DNA from: CAIWHR01 sp963734085
GTDB taxonomy: Bacteria; Pseudomonadota; Gammaproteobacteria; Burkholderiales; Casimicrobiaceae
Length of the DNA stretch: 64,000 nucleotides
Assembly: GCA_963734085.1 (NCBI GenBank)
Contig: CAVTFT010000021.1
Coordinates: forward strand, 131,585-195,584
Reading direction: 5' to 3'
The notes under the pieces: model-generated
The model's database searches: none
Seen by the model: the letters and a program-made list of their open reading frames with translations, nothing else
Told to the model about the DNA's origin: nothing
Part shown: piece after piece, positions 17,861 through 27,113 of the stretch
Numbering within the stretch: the stretch's first letter is position 1
How the letters are laid out: every line of letters starts with the position of its first letter
Position numbers and translations under genes: made by a program

Positions 17861-20800
17861 TCACTGCGCCCGACGCGGGGCATCGCGAAGCGCCGACTCG
17901 CCGGCCCCTGGCGTGGGCCAGGCGATCGGCCAGTGCGCGCGCAAGGCTTCGGCGCGAAGCCGCGCCAATTCGTCGCGCAGCCGCGGATCATCCGGGCGTG
18001 ACGCGAGACCCGCGAGCACGCGGCAGCGCGCGACCAGGAAGTCGATGTACGGCAACGGCTCGGCGCGCGCATAGTCTTCGAGCGTGGACGCGTGCGCGAG
18101 CGCGCGTTCCCACTCGCCGCGGGCAAGCGCGTCCTCGATGCTGTGGCGCCGATACCCGATCTGGTTGTGTCCGAGCGATCCCGTTGCGAGCAGCGCGTCG
18201 ACCTCGGCGATGCCGCGTTCGCGCTCTGCCGCATCGTCGCTCAGGCGGACCTTGAGCCCGAGGATCAGCGGCCCGCCGAAAGCCATCCCGGTCTCGTGTG
18301 CGAGGGTGAGCGCACGCTCGATGCATTCGCGCGCGTCCGCCTTGCGTCCGAGCTCGAGATGGCATTCGGCGAGGCACGCCAGGTCGGCGGCCTGATAGCG
18401 CCGCGCACCCACCGCCTCGGCGAGCGCGAGGCTCTTCTCCAGCTCCGGCGCGGCCTCGGCAAAGCGAGCGCAGAAGGTCAGCACGACGCCCAGCGATTCG
18501 AGCGCGAACATCTCGGCGTGCTTGTCGCCGATCGCGACGGCCATCGCCAGCGCCGCGCGGATTTCCGCCACGCCCGCATCGAACGCCATCACGTAGCAGC
18601 GGCAGTGGCCGATCATCACGCGATTGGGAATCGCGACCCGCGTCAGGTGATGGGCGTCGGCGAGCGCGACGCAGCGTTCGAAACGCTCGAGCGCGGTGCG
18701 CATCCGGCCGGCCGCGTAATCGGCGTCAGCGAGGCCGCTCAGCGCGCGCGCCTCCCATTCGGGATCGCCCAACGCTCGCGCGCAGGCGAGCGCCACCTCG
18801 TGCTCGACGCGGCATTGCGCGGCGGCGGCGCGAGCAAAATGCAGGTTGCCGCGCGTGTAATGGAGCTCGGCGCGCTCGCGCGTCAATTGGTGCGCGACGG
18901 CGATCGGCTCGGCTTCGGCGAGCGCCGCGAGCGCGGCGTCGACGTTCGCCGTCAAACGATGACCGGCGGCGATCCCCAGCAGGGCGCGGCAACGCGCGGC
19001 AGGGTCAGGCGCGGCCCCGAGGGCCGCGCGATACGCTTCGACGGCGGGCGCGCCTTCTCCCGCCCGGACGCGCAGCTCGCCGCGCAGCATGTTGAGCGCG
19101 TGCACGTCCGGAGGCTCGCGCGCGAGCGCGGCACCGCGCTCGGCGAGCGCGAGCGCGCGCTCGGGATGCAGCGCTCCCGACTGCGCGCGTGCCGCAGCGA
19201 GGTACGCCGCCGGAGCCTCCGCCGCGTCGGCGCGATCCAGATGCTGGGCGCGCAACGGCAGGTCGCCGTCGCCGTACCACTCGGCGGCCGCGCGATGCAG
19301 CTCGACGCGACGCGAGCGCGTCAACGACGCATAGACGCCGTCGCGGATCAGCGCGTGCGCGAACAGGAAATCCTCGCCGTCCGGCTGGACGAGGTAATGC
19401 GCGAGCAGCGCCGCGCAATCGTAATGGGCAACCCCGATCAGATGGCGCAGCAACGCGAGCGGAAACCGCTGGCCGATCACCGCGGCGGCACGCAGCGCGG
19501 CGCGGTCGTGCTCGGGCAGCCGGTCGACGCGGGCGAGCACGAGGCTCTGCAGCGACGCCGGCAGCCGGTCCTCGTGCTCCTCCGCCGCGCGCAGCAGCTG
19601 CTCGAGGAACAGCGGGTTGCCGCCCGCGCGCTCCACGCACTTGTGCGCGACACGCGCGGACGTCGCGAAGACGCCGGCAGCGAGCCGCTCGGCATCCTCG
19701 TCGGAAAGCGGTGCGAGATCGAGGGTCAGCAACGGGCAGCGCTGCAAAGACGACCGCCAGCCGCCGTCGAGCGGGTCGCCATCGGGCCGCGTCGTCAGCG
19801 CGACGACGACGCGCGTGCGCGCGATCGCATGCCCAAGCGCCGCGATGTAGTCGAGCGTGACGCGGTCCGCCCAATGCAGGTCCTCGATCGTGACGAGCAC
19901 CGCCGACACGCGGCTCGCGGCGTCGACCAGGCGGACCACGACGTCGCCCCGGGCGCGCTGGCGCGCGGCGTTGTCCATCGCTTGATACATTTCGCTGCCC
20001 GCGTCCGGCAGCGGCAGATCGAGCAGGTCGGCGAGGAACGGCCGCCGATCGGCGGCGAGCGTGCCGGAGGCGATCGTCGCCTCGAGGGCGCGCTCGCGCT
20101 CCTCCGGCGGGGACGTCGGCGGCAGGCCGAGCAGCGAAGCAACGATGTCGCGGATCGGGTCACGGCCCTTCGCGGTGCCGAAGTCGAGGACGAGGCCGGT
20201 GTGGCAGGCGAAGCCTTCGGCGGCGGCGATCCGCCGGAATTCGGCGACGAGCCGCGACTTGCCGATGCCCGGTTCGCCGCGCACATAAACAAGCGCGCCG
20301 CCACCGCCCGCCGTGCAGGTCCGCATCACCGCCGCGAGCTGCGCGAGCTCGCCCACGCGTCCGACGAAGGGCCGCTGCAACACGCGAAGGTCATCCGCGC
20401 CGAACCCCGCGAACCGCCATGCCACGACCGGCCGGTCGATGCCCTTGATCGGCATCGCCTCGAGGGCGACGCAACGGGTCTTGTCGACCACCGCATCGTG
20501 GACGGCGGCGTCGAGCACGACCTCGCCCGCGCCGGCGATTTCGAGGAGCCGCGCCGCGAGGTTGACCGACGGACCGATTACCGTGTACGCGCGATGCTGA
20601 TCGCTGCCCACACCGCTCGCGACGACCTCGCCGGCGGCAAGACCGACGTGGACGTCGACCGGCCGCCCGATCGGCGCGCCGACCTCGGGCATCGCGCGGA
20701 CGATCGCGTCGGCGGCGTGGACCGCGCGGGTCGGCTCGTCGCCGTACGCGACCGGCGCGCCAAAGACCGCCATCACCGCGTCGCCGATGTGTTTGTCGAC

Positions 20801-21154
20801 GCGCCCGCCGAAGCGCTCGACGATCGCGTCGACAGCGCCGAAAAAGCGCTCGAGCAGCTCGCGGACGTCCTCGGGATCCGTGCCTTCCGACAACCGCGTA
20901 TACCCGCACAAATCGGCGAACAGCACGGTAACGGGCCGGCGCTCGGCTTCTGACGTCTCCATCCTGGAGCGCGCAGCGGGAGCGGCACCGAGCGCACTGC
21001 CGCAGCCGCCGCAGAATTTCTCATCGGGCTGGTTCGCAAACCCGCAGACTGGACAGCCGACGGGCAGCGTGGCACCGCACTGCGCGCAGAAGCGGCGGCC
21101 GGCGCGGTTTTCCGCGCCGCATTTCGCACACGTCCGCTGCACCCCCGCGTTCAT
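17861..21154 (-). CDS. Class III nucleotide cyclase domain fused to AAA ATPase and TPR-like region
   Basis: A 1097-residue multidomain signalling protein. Residues 9-52 form two zinc-ribbon knuckles (CAKC, CAQC, CPVC, CGGC). Residues 72-250 are a class III cyclase domain: metal Asp81 in LFADLCGYT, Lys121-Asp125 in DKHIGDAVMAVFG, and Asn198/Arg202 in GPSVNLAARL. The position normally holding the base-selecting Asp, just before the conserved VN, is Pro195. A STAND-like ATPase follows with Walker A GEPGIGKS (293-300) and Walker B VLVTIEDLHWAD (419-430). The remaining 600 residues are Ala/Leu-rich helical repeats resembling TPRs. Such proteins are usually called adenylate/guanylate cyclases, but ligand and output are unknown. 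No clear ribosome site precedes the ATG. Confidence 0.85.
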   Translation of the reverse strand: MNAGVQRTCAKCGAENRAGRRFCAQCGATLPVGCPVCGFANQPDEKFCGGCGSALGAAPAARSRMETSEAERRPVTVLFADLCGYTRLSEGTDPEDVRELLERFFGAVDAIVERFGGRVDKHIGDAVMAVFGAPVAYGDEPTRAVHAADAIVRAMPEVGAPIGRPVDVHVGLAAGEVVASGVGSDQHRAYTVIGPSVNLAARLLEIAGAGEVVLDAAVHDAVVDKTRCVALEAMPIKGIDRPVVAWRFAGFGADDLRVLQRPFVGRVGELAQLAAVMRTCTAGGGGALVYVRGEPGIGKSRLVAEFRRIAAAEGFACHTGLVLDFGTAKGRDPIRDIVASLLGLPPTSPPEERERALEATIASGTLAADRRPFLADLLDLPLPDAGSEMYQAMDNAARQRARGDVVVRLVDAASRVSAVLVTIEDLHWADRVTLDYIAALGHAIARTRVVVALTTRPDGDPLDGGWRSSLQRCPLLTLDLAPLSDEDAERLAAGVFATSARVAHKCVERAGGNPLFLEQLLRAAEEHEDRLPASLQSLVLARVDRLPEHDRAALRAAAVIGQRFPLALLRHLIGVAHYDCAALLAHYLVQPDGEDFLFAHALIRDGVYASLTRSRRVELHRAAAEWYGDGDLPLRAQHLDRADAAEAPAAYLAAARAQSGALHPERALALAERGAALAREPPDVHALNMLRGELRVRAGEGAPAVEAYRAALGAAPDPAARCRALLGIAAGHRLTANVDAALAALAEAEPIAVAHQLTRERAELHYTRGNLHFARAAAAQCRVEHEVALACARALGDPEWEARALSGLADADYAAGRMRTALERFERCVALADAHHLTRVAIPNRVMIGHCRCYVMAFDAGVAEIRAALAMAVAIGDKHAEMFALESLGVVLTFCARFAEAAPELEKSLALAEAVGARRYQAADLACLAECHLELGRKADARECIERALTLAHETGMAFGGPLILGLKVRLSDDAAERERGIAEVDALLATGSLGHNQIGYRRHSIEDALARGEWERALAHASTLEDYARAEPLPYIDFLVARCRVLAGLASRPDDPRLRDELARLRAEALRAHWPIAWPTPGAGESALRDAPRRAQ

Positions 21155-21193
21155 TATGACCGCAAACTTAGCACAGCTCGCGCCGCGCGGCCG

Positions 21194-22915
21194 TCAGGCA
21201 CGCAGCAGCGAAGCACCCGGGCGCACTCGCGTGAACGCGACGGGAACTTCGTCGAGCGCGAGCGTTCCGTTCGCGTCTGCGCGCACCCGGATGTATGCCG
21301 ACGCGTCGAGCGGACCCGCGGCGGGGTGGTCGTCGCGGAAATGCGCGCCGCGCGAATCGGTGCGCGCCTGCGCCGCACGCACGATCACGCGCGAGACGGC
21401 GACCAGATTGGCGAGATTGAGCCAATCGTGCCACGTCACGTTGAAACGCCGGTCGACCGCCGCGATCCGCGTCGCCGCGAGCTCGCCGCCGAGCTCGTCG
21501 AGCGCCGTGGCGGCGCGGGCAAGACCCGCGGCGTTGCGCACGATTCCGGCGTCGTCCCACATCACGTCGTAGAGACGCTCGCGGATCGCTTCGAGCGCGC
21601 CCGGTACGGACGGAGCTCGTCCGATCGCGGCCTCGGCGCGCGCGACTGCGGTGTCGATCGCCGCGGGATCGGGTGTCCGCCATTCGCCCTCGCGCGCGAC
21701 CCACTGCGCCATCGTGTCGCCGGCAATCCCGCCGAACACCGTCGAATTCGCGACGCCGTTCCCGCCCAAGCGGTTGGCGCCATGGACGCCACCCGAATCT
21801 TCGCCGGCCACGAAGAGTCCGCGACATGCCGTCGTGCAATCGGGCGCGAACTCGACGCCGCCCATCATGTAATGCGCGGTCGGCACGACTTCGACGCGGC
21901 CCGCCGCGAGATCGAAGCCGCAATCGGCGCAGCGCTCGACCATGCCCTTGAATTGCCGTCGCACGTGGTCGGGCCCGAGGTGCGCCATCGTGAGCCACAC
22001 GCCACCGTTCGGCGTCGTGCGTCCTGCGCGCATCTCGGCATGGATCGCCCGCGACACGATGTCGCGCGTCGCGCGCTCGGCCGCGGGATCGTAGCGCTGC
22101 ATGAAACGCGCGCCGCTCCCGTCCTGCAAATGGCCGCCCGCGCCGCGCAGGCCTTCCTCGAGCACGGTCCCCGTCATTCGCGTATCGCGCCCGGCGAGGA
22201 GTCCCGTCGGATGAAACTGCACCATTTCCATGTCGCGCAGCGGCAACCCGTAGCGCAGCCCCATCGCGAGTCCGTCGCAGCTCTTGTCGCCCGACGGCGT
22301 GTGAAAGCGGTACATCGTCGGCCCGCCGCCGGTCGCGAGCAGGACGGCCTTCGCCTGGACGAACAGGTACTCGCCGGTCCGGATGTCGGTCAACAGGACG
22401 CCGGCAAGCGTGCCGTCGCGATCCGGAATGAAATCGAGCGCGCGGTGCTCCTCGAGCCGGGTGATGCCACGCGCCCACACCTGCTCGGCGAGCCGATTCA
22501 TGATCTCGATGCCGGTGAGGTCACCCTTGTGCACGGTGCGATCGAACGTCTGCCCGGCGAACGCCTTCTGGTGGATCGTGCCGTCGGGATTGCGATCGAA
22601 GAAGCAGCCGAGCTCGTTTTCGAGCTCGTGAATGCGCTCGATCGCGCCGGTGACGAGCGTCCACGCGAGCTCCTGATCGGGGAGCCACTTGCCGCCTTCG
22701 ATCGTGTCCATGAAATGACGCTCGACCGAATCGGCAGGGGACAGCGCGACGTTGTAGCCGCCCTGGACCATCCGCGTGCAGCCGCATTTGCCGAGCAGCC
22801 CCTTGACGACGACCGTGACGTCCTGCGATGGATCGGCGCGATGCGCGTGCAGCGCGGCGAACAGGCCTGCGCCGCCCGCGCCGAGGATCAGGATGTCGGT
22901 GCGCCGAGTCTTCAT
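21194..22915 (-). CDS. SdhA/FrdA-like FAD-binding dehydrogenase (orphan flavoprotein)
   Basis: Flavoprotein of the succinate dehydrogenase/fumarate reductase/L-aspartate oxidase family, 573 residues from the ATG at 22915 (MKTRRTDILILGAGGAGLFA); in-frame ATGs at 22927 and 22960 would add 4 or 15 residues. Dicarboxylate active-site elements are all present: QFHPTG, EEGLRGAGG, AHYMMGG and GANRLGGN. At the site of the His that binds FAD covalently in SdhA the sequence is GKCGCTRMVQGG, with Cys46 instead. No iron-sulfur subunit, membrane anchor or NAD-synthesis gene is adjacent, and the peptide ABC operon lies 171 bases upstream. Fumarate reductase-like or aspartate oxidase-like activity is possible; the exact reaction is unknown. 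Confidence 0.8.
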   Translation of the reverse strand: MKTRRTDILILGAGGAGLFAALHAHRADPSQDVTVVVKGLLGKCGCTRMVQGGYNVALSPADSVERHFMDTIEGGKWLPDQELAWTLVTGAIERIHELENELGCFFDRNPDGTIHQKAFAGQTFDRTVHKGDLTGIEIMNRLAEQVWARGITRLEEHRALDFIPDRDGTLAGVLLTDIRTGEYLFVQAKAVLLATGGGPTMYRFHTPSGDKSCDGLAMGLRYGLPLRDMEMVQFHPTGLLAGRDTRMTGTVLEEGLRGAGGHLQDGSGARFMQRYDPAAERATRDIVSRAIHAEMRAGRTTPNGGVWLTMAHLGPDHVRRQFKGMVERCADCGFDLAAGRVEVVPTAHYMMGGVEFAPDCTTACRGLFVAGEDSGGVHGANRLGGNGVANSTVFGGIAGDTMAQWVAREGEWRTPDPAAIDTAVARAEAAIGRAPSVPGALEAIRERLYDVMWDDAGIVRNAAGLARAATALDELGGELAATRIAAVDRRFNVTWHDWLNLANLVAVSRVIVRAAQARTDSRGAHFRDDHPAAGPLDASAYIRVRADANGTLALDEVPVAFTRVRPGASLLRA

Positions 22916-23086
22916 CGCCGCCTGCATTTCTCGCCGGGCTGCCGCTCGCCGTCGCGCCATCGCGAGCCGGGGCGGCGTGGAGGCGTCACCTGATCGTGCG
23001 GGCCGGCGCGTGGCGGTGGATGCTGCCTCGACGTCCCGGCGACGCTGAGCCGGGGCTGCCGCACCATCCGGGCAACGCGACGTCGG

Positions 23087-24823
23087 CTACGCGCGCGCGT
23101 GCCCGCCGTGCCATCCCTTGGGAATCGAGGCCAGCAGTCGCTGCGTGTACGCTTCGCGCGGATGACGGTAGATGTCGTCGGAGTTCGCGATCTCGACGAT
23201 CTTCCCTTCGCTCATCACCATGATTTCGTCGGCGATGTACTTGACGACGGCGAGGTCGTGCGAGATGAAGATGTAGGAGAGGCCGAACTCGTCCTGCAGG
23301 TCCTGCAGGAGATTCAGCACCTGCGCCTGCACCGACACGTCGAGCGCCGACACCGACTCGTCGCAGATCAGGATGTCGGGCTTCATCGTGAGACACCGCG
23401 CGATCGCGATCCGCTGCCGCTGTCCGCCCGAGAATTCGTGCGGATACTTGTAGAACGACACCTCGGGGAGCCCGACCTTCGAGAGGAGCTCGAACGCGAG
23501 CTCGGTGCGCTGCTGCGCCGACTCGCCGATGCCGTGGATCATCATCGGCTCGGTCAGAATGTGCCCGATCGTGAAGCGCGGATTGAGTGACGCATACGGA
23601 TTCTGGAAGATGATCTGGATGCGCCGCTTCCAGGGCATGAACTCCTTCGCCGACATCGACAGGATGTCGCGGCCCTCGAAGATCGCTTCGCCCGCCGTCG
23701 CCTCGTGCAGCCGCATCAGCGTCAGGCCCACCGTCGTCTTGCCGGAGCCCGATTCGCCGACGAGGCCCAGCGTCTTTCCCTTCGGCAGCTGGAACGAGAC
23801 GTCCTTGACCGCCTCGAACGTCCGCTTGCCGAAAAGGCCCTCACGCGTATAGAAGTTCTTGCCGAGGTTCTTCACCTCGAGCACGATCGGATCGCTTGGC
23901 TTGATGCCGCGCTTGCGCTCGGACATGTCACGCGAGCCCGTCGTGCGGCCGTCCATGTAGTCGTCGATCACCGGCAACCGCATCGGCCGGCGGTCGAGCT
24001 GCGGGCGGCACTTCAGGAGCGCCTGCGTGTACGCGTCGCGCGGATTCTCGAACACGCTCTTCGCCGGGCCCTGCTCGCGAATCGCGCCGTTTCTCATCAC
24101 GACGACGTAGTCGGCGATCTCGCCCACGACGGCCAGGTCGTGGGTGATGAAAAGCACCGACATCTGGCGCTTCTTCTGCAGCGCGCCGATGAGGTCGAGG
24201 ATCTGCTTCTGGATCGTCACGTCGAGCGCGGTCGTCGGCTCGTCGGCAATGAGGAGCTTGGGCTCGCAGGCGATCGCCATCGCGATCATCACCCGCTGCT
24301 GCTGGCCGCCCGACATCTGCGAGGGAAACGCGTTGATCCGGTACTCGGGATCGGGAATGCCGACCTCCTCGAGGAGCTCGATCGCGCGCCGGCGTGCCTT
24401 GCCCGGCGTCATCCCCATGTGCAGACGCAGGACCTCCGTCAACTGGAACCCGACGGTGAACACCGGGTTCAGCGAGGTCATCGGCTCCTGGAAGATCATC
24501 GAGATGTCGGCGCCGCGAATCCTGCGCAAGTCGTTCTGGTCGAGCCGCGCGAGATTGGTGCCGTCGTAGAGAATCTCGCTCTGCCCGTCGACGATCGAAT
24601 TCTCGGGCGGCAGCAGCCCGAGGATCGCGAGCGAGGTCACCGACTTGCCGCTGCCCGATTCGCCGACCAGCGCGACCGTCGAATTCTTCGGGATGTCGAA
24701 CGAGACCCCTTTGACCGCCTCGAAGATCGTGCCCTTGTCGATCTGGAAGGCGACCTTGAGATTGCGCACGCGCACCAGCGGATCCGCTGCGGCCACGGCA
24801 CTGCCCGTCGTCGTGTCGATCAC
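23087..24823 (-). CDS. Peptide-type ABC transporter, fused double ATP-binding protein
   Basis: ATPase of an oligopeptide/dipeptide-type importer in which the usual DppD and DppF halves are one 578-residue chain. The first half has Walker A GESGSGKSVTS, signature MSGGQQQRVMIAMA and Walker B LLIADEPTTALD. The second has GESGSGKTTVGL, FSGGQRQRIAIARC and ILICDESVSALD, where Ser replaces the usual Pro. The start is a GTG at 24823 overlapping the permease stop (GTGA); a much longer reading frame continues through the permease gene in another frame and is rejected. The layout resembles YejF and GsiA. Substrate is unknown, probably peptides or similar small molecules. Confidence 0.92.
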   Translation of the reverse strand: MIDTTTGSAVAAADPLVRVRNLKVAFQIDKGTIFEAVKGVSFDIPKNSTVALVGESGSGKSVTSLAILGLLPPENSIVDGQSEILYDGTNLARLDQNDLRRIRGADISMIFQEPMTSLNPVFTVGFQLTEVLRLHMGMTPGKARRRAIELLEEVGIPDPEYRINAFPSQMSGGQQQRVMIAMAIACEPKLLIADEPTTALDVTIQKQILDLIGALQKKRQMSVLFITHDLAVVGEIADYVVVMRNGAIREQGPAKSVFENPRDAYTQALLKCRPQLDRRPMRLPVIDDYMDGRTTGSRDMSERKRGIKPSDPIVLEVKNLGKNFYTREGLFGKRTFEAVKDVSFQLPKGKTLGLVGESGSGKTTVGLTLMRLHEATAGEAIFEGRDILSMSAKEFMPWKRRIQIIFQNPYASLNPRFTIGHILTEPMMIHGIGESAQQRTELAFELLSKVGLPEVSFYKYPHEFSGGQRQRIAIARCLTMKPDILICDESVSALDVSVQAQVLNLLQDLQDEFGLSYIFISHDLAVVKYIADEIMVMSEGKIVEIANSDDIYRHPREAYTQRLLASIPKGWHGGHARA

Positions 24824-26016
24824 GCGCCCATCCTGCCCTTCAGCTTCGGGTCGAGCGCATCGCGCAGCGCATCGGTGAAGAGCGAAAACGCCGTCACCAG
24901 GATCGCCATCGCGGTGCCGGCCGCGGCGAGCTGCCACCACTTGCCGAGGATCAGCTCGTTCTGCGCCTCGTTCAGCATCGAGCCCCACGACACGACGTCG
25001 ACCGGCACGCCGAAGCCCAGGAACGACAGGATAACCTCGGCCTTGATGAAGCCCACGCAAAGGATCGAGAGCTGCACCAGCACGACGTGGCTCACGTTGG
25101 GGAAGATGTGGACGAACATCCGGCGCACGTTCGATGCGCCGATCGCGTCGGCCGCCTGCACGTACTCGCGCCCCTTGTGCTTCAGGTACTCGCCGCGGAT
25201 CAGCCGGAACACGCCGGTCCAGCCGGTGAGCCCGAGAATCAGGATGATCGTGTGAATGCCCTTCTGCTGCAGCACCGCAGCGACTGCGAGAATCAAGAGC
25301 AGGTAGGGGATCGAGCTGAAGATGCTGTAGAACCAGTTGAAGAAATCGTCCACCCACTTGCCGTAGTAGCCGGCAAGCGCGCCGAAGATCGTGCCGATGA
25401 ACACGGCGACCGCCGCCGCGGCGAGGCCCACGAAGATCGACGTCTCCGAGCCCTTGATCGTCTTTTTCAGCACGTCGCGGCCCCACTTGTCGCCGCCGAG
25501 CGGCAGCGTCGGCGCGCGCGCTTCGGCGACGTTCGCTCCTTTTTTTTCCTGCGAGCGGATGTCGGCCATGATATCGGCAAGCGGATCGACGGATTTGCCG
25601 GCCTCGGCCGCAGCCGGAGCACCCTCCGTTGCCGGGGCTTTTTTTTCGCCGCGGATGTCGGCAAGCGCATCGGCGAGCGGATCGACAACGGTCGACTTGA
25701 ATTCGGTGGCGGGCGCGCCCGGCGACGGCGCGGTCGCTCCTTCCGGTGCCGCCGGCGCTCCCGCCTCGATGTCGGCACCGAGAAACGACGGCGGCGCGTA
25801 GTTGACGCCGACCTCCTTCGACCAGTCGCCGGCGATGAGGCCGGTTCCGGACAGCACCATCATCACGAGGAACGCCGCAACGATCGCGAGCGACACCATG
25901 CCGACGTGGTCCGACTGCAGCCGCTTCCAGGCGAGCGCCCAAAGCCCCGGCGAGACGGTATGGGGAATCTCGCGCGCCACCGGTGCGAGGGGATTCAATG
26001 CGGGATTGGTCGCCAT
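24820..26016 (-). CDS. Peptide-type ABC transporter permease (DppC/YejE-like) with a low-complexity insert
   Basis: Second permease of the importer, 398 residues, about 100 longer than typical DppC. The N-terminal helix (about 38-60) is followed by an Ala/Pro/Glu-rich insert (about 81-170) before the conserved LGGDKWGRDVLKKTIKGSET. The insert contains two copies of a unit: VDPLADALADIRGEKK (111-126) and VDPLADIMADIRSQEKK (143-159). The transport loop EYVQAADAIGASNVRRMFVH is normal, with five further hydrophobic segments. It lies 10 bases after the first permease and overlaps the ATPase by four bases. Confidence 0.92.
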   Translation of the reverse strand: MATNPALNPLAPVAREIPHTVSPGLWALAWKRLQSDHVGMVSLAIVAAFLVMMVLSGTGLIAGDWSKEVGVNYAPPSFLGADIEAGAPAAPEGATAPSPGAPATEFKSTVVDPLADALADIRGEKKAPATEGAPAAAEAGKSVDPLADIMADIRSQEKKGANVAEARAPTLPLGGDKWGRDVLKKTIKGSETSIFVGLAAAAVAVFIGTIFGALAGYYGKWVDDFFNWFYSIFSSIPYLLLILAVAAVLQQKGIHTIILILGLTGWTGVFRLIRGEYLKHKGREYVQAADAIGASNVRRMFVHIFPNVSHVVLVQLSILCVGFIKAEVILSFLGFGVPVDVVSWGSMLNEAQNELILGKWWQLAAAGTAMAILVTAFSLFTDALRDALDPKLKGRMGA

Positions 26017-26026
26017 GATCTCCCCC

Positions 26027-26965
26027 TCACTTGAGCTGGACGCGTGGATCGACCGCCTTGTACATCAGATCCGCAGCGAGATTGGAGAGCATCGTCGCGA
26101 ACGCGACGTAGACGGTCAGCGCCTTGATTACCGGGAAGTCCGAGCGCTCGACGGCGAGGATCACTTCGCGGCCGATACCGGGAATCGAGAAGAAGCGCTC
26201 GACCAGGAAGGCGCCCAGCAGGAGCCCCGGCAGGTTGGCCATCAGATTGGTGATGATCGGGATCGACGCGTTGCGCAGCACGTGCACCCACATGATCCGG
26301 TTCTCGGAGAGCCCCTTCGCGCGCGCGGTACGCACGTAATCCTGATTGATCTCGTCCAGCACGAACGTCCGGTAGAGCCGGAGGCTCGGCGCGATGCTGA
26401 CGGCGAGCAGGATCAGGATCGGCAGCGCCGCGTAATGGAAGAGGTTCTCGGCAAAGCTGTTGCCCCAGCCCTGCACCGGGAACCAGCCGAGCTTGTAGGC
26501 GAAGAAATACTGGAAGACGATGATGTAGACGAGGATCGAGATCGACAGGCCGACGGTGCAGACGATCATCACCATCCGATCGGTCAGCGAGCCGCGGACG
26601 TAGGCGACGGCGAGCGCGAGCGCGATCGACAAGAGCGCGTCGAGGATCGTGAGCGGCACCACGACGGTGAGCGAGGGCCCGAGACGGGTGGCGAGGATGT
26701 TCGACACCTGCTCGTTGGTGCTCCACGAGGCGCCGAAGTTGGCCGTCACGACCTGCTTGACGAAGATCCACAGCTGAACCCAGTACGGCTGATCGACGCC
26801 CAACTGGCGGCGGATGTTGTCGATCTGCTCCTGGTTGCTGATCTTCCCCGCGAGGACGTAGGCGGGGTCGCCGCCGACGGCGTTGAACAGAATGAACACG
26901 AGCAGGATGACGCCGAGCATCGTCGGAATCATCTGCCATACGCGCCGGATGATATATGCCGTCAT
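26027..26965 (-). CDS. Peptide-type ABC transporter permease (DppB-like)
   Basis: First permease of the importer, 312 residues with six hydrophobic segments. The N-terminus MTAYIIRRVWQMIPTMLGVI and the transport loop DYVRTARAKGLSENRIMWVH are characteristic of DppB/OppB. It follows the first binding-protein gene by 148 bases and precedes the second permease by 10. Substrate unknown. Confidence 0.94.
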   Translation of the reverse strand: MTAYIIRRVWQMIPTMLGVILLVFILFNAVGGDPAYVLAGKISNQEQIDNIRRQLGVDQPYWVQLWIFVKQVVTANFGASWSTNEQVSNILATRLGPSLTVVVPLTILDALLSIALALAVAYVRGSLTDRMVMIVCTVGLSISILVYIIVFQYFFAYKLGWFPVQGWGNSFAENLFHYAALPILILLAVSIAPSLRLYRTFVLDEINQDYVRTARAKGLSENRIMWVHVLRNASIPIITNLMANLPGLLLGAFLVERFFSIPGIGREVILAVERSDFPVIKALTVYVAFATMLSNLAADLMYKAVDPRVQLK

Positions 26966-27113
26966 TGCATGATCCTCCTCCGCCCCGCGCGCGGGTCGCG
27001 CGCGCTTCGGGCTGCCGGTCGGACGTCACGCGCGGCAATGCCGCGGCATGGCGTCACGCGGATCCGCGCCGGGTTCGCCGCGCGGATGCGTATTGTTCTC
27101 CCTCGGTACTGCC

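Noticed and set aside
18092..20953. A 953-codon plus-strand open frame opposite the cyclase-ATPase gene
   Set aside because: The product has no recognisable motif and is Arg-rich, while the minus strand encodes cyclase, Walker A and Walker B motifs in order.
25541..25650. Runs of A/T (TTTTTTTT) inside the permease gene that look like terminators
   Set aside because: They encode Glu-Lys-Lys codons of the duplicated insert and lack an adjoining GC-rich stem.
23087..25942. A single 951-codon frame spanning the ABC ATPase and permease region
   Set aside because: Its first third is a shadow of the permease in another frame; the real ATPase starts at GTG 24823, overlapping the permease stop.
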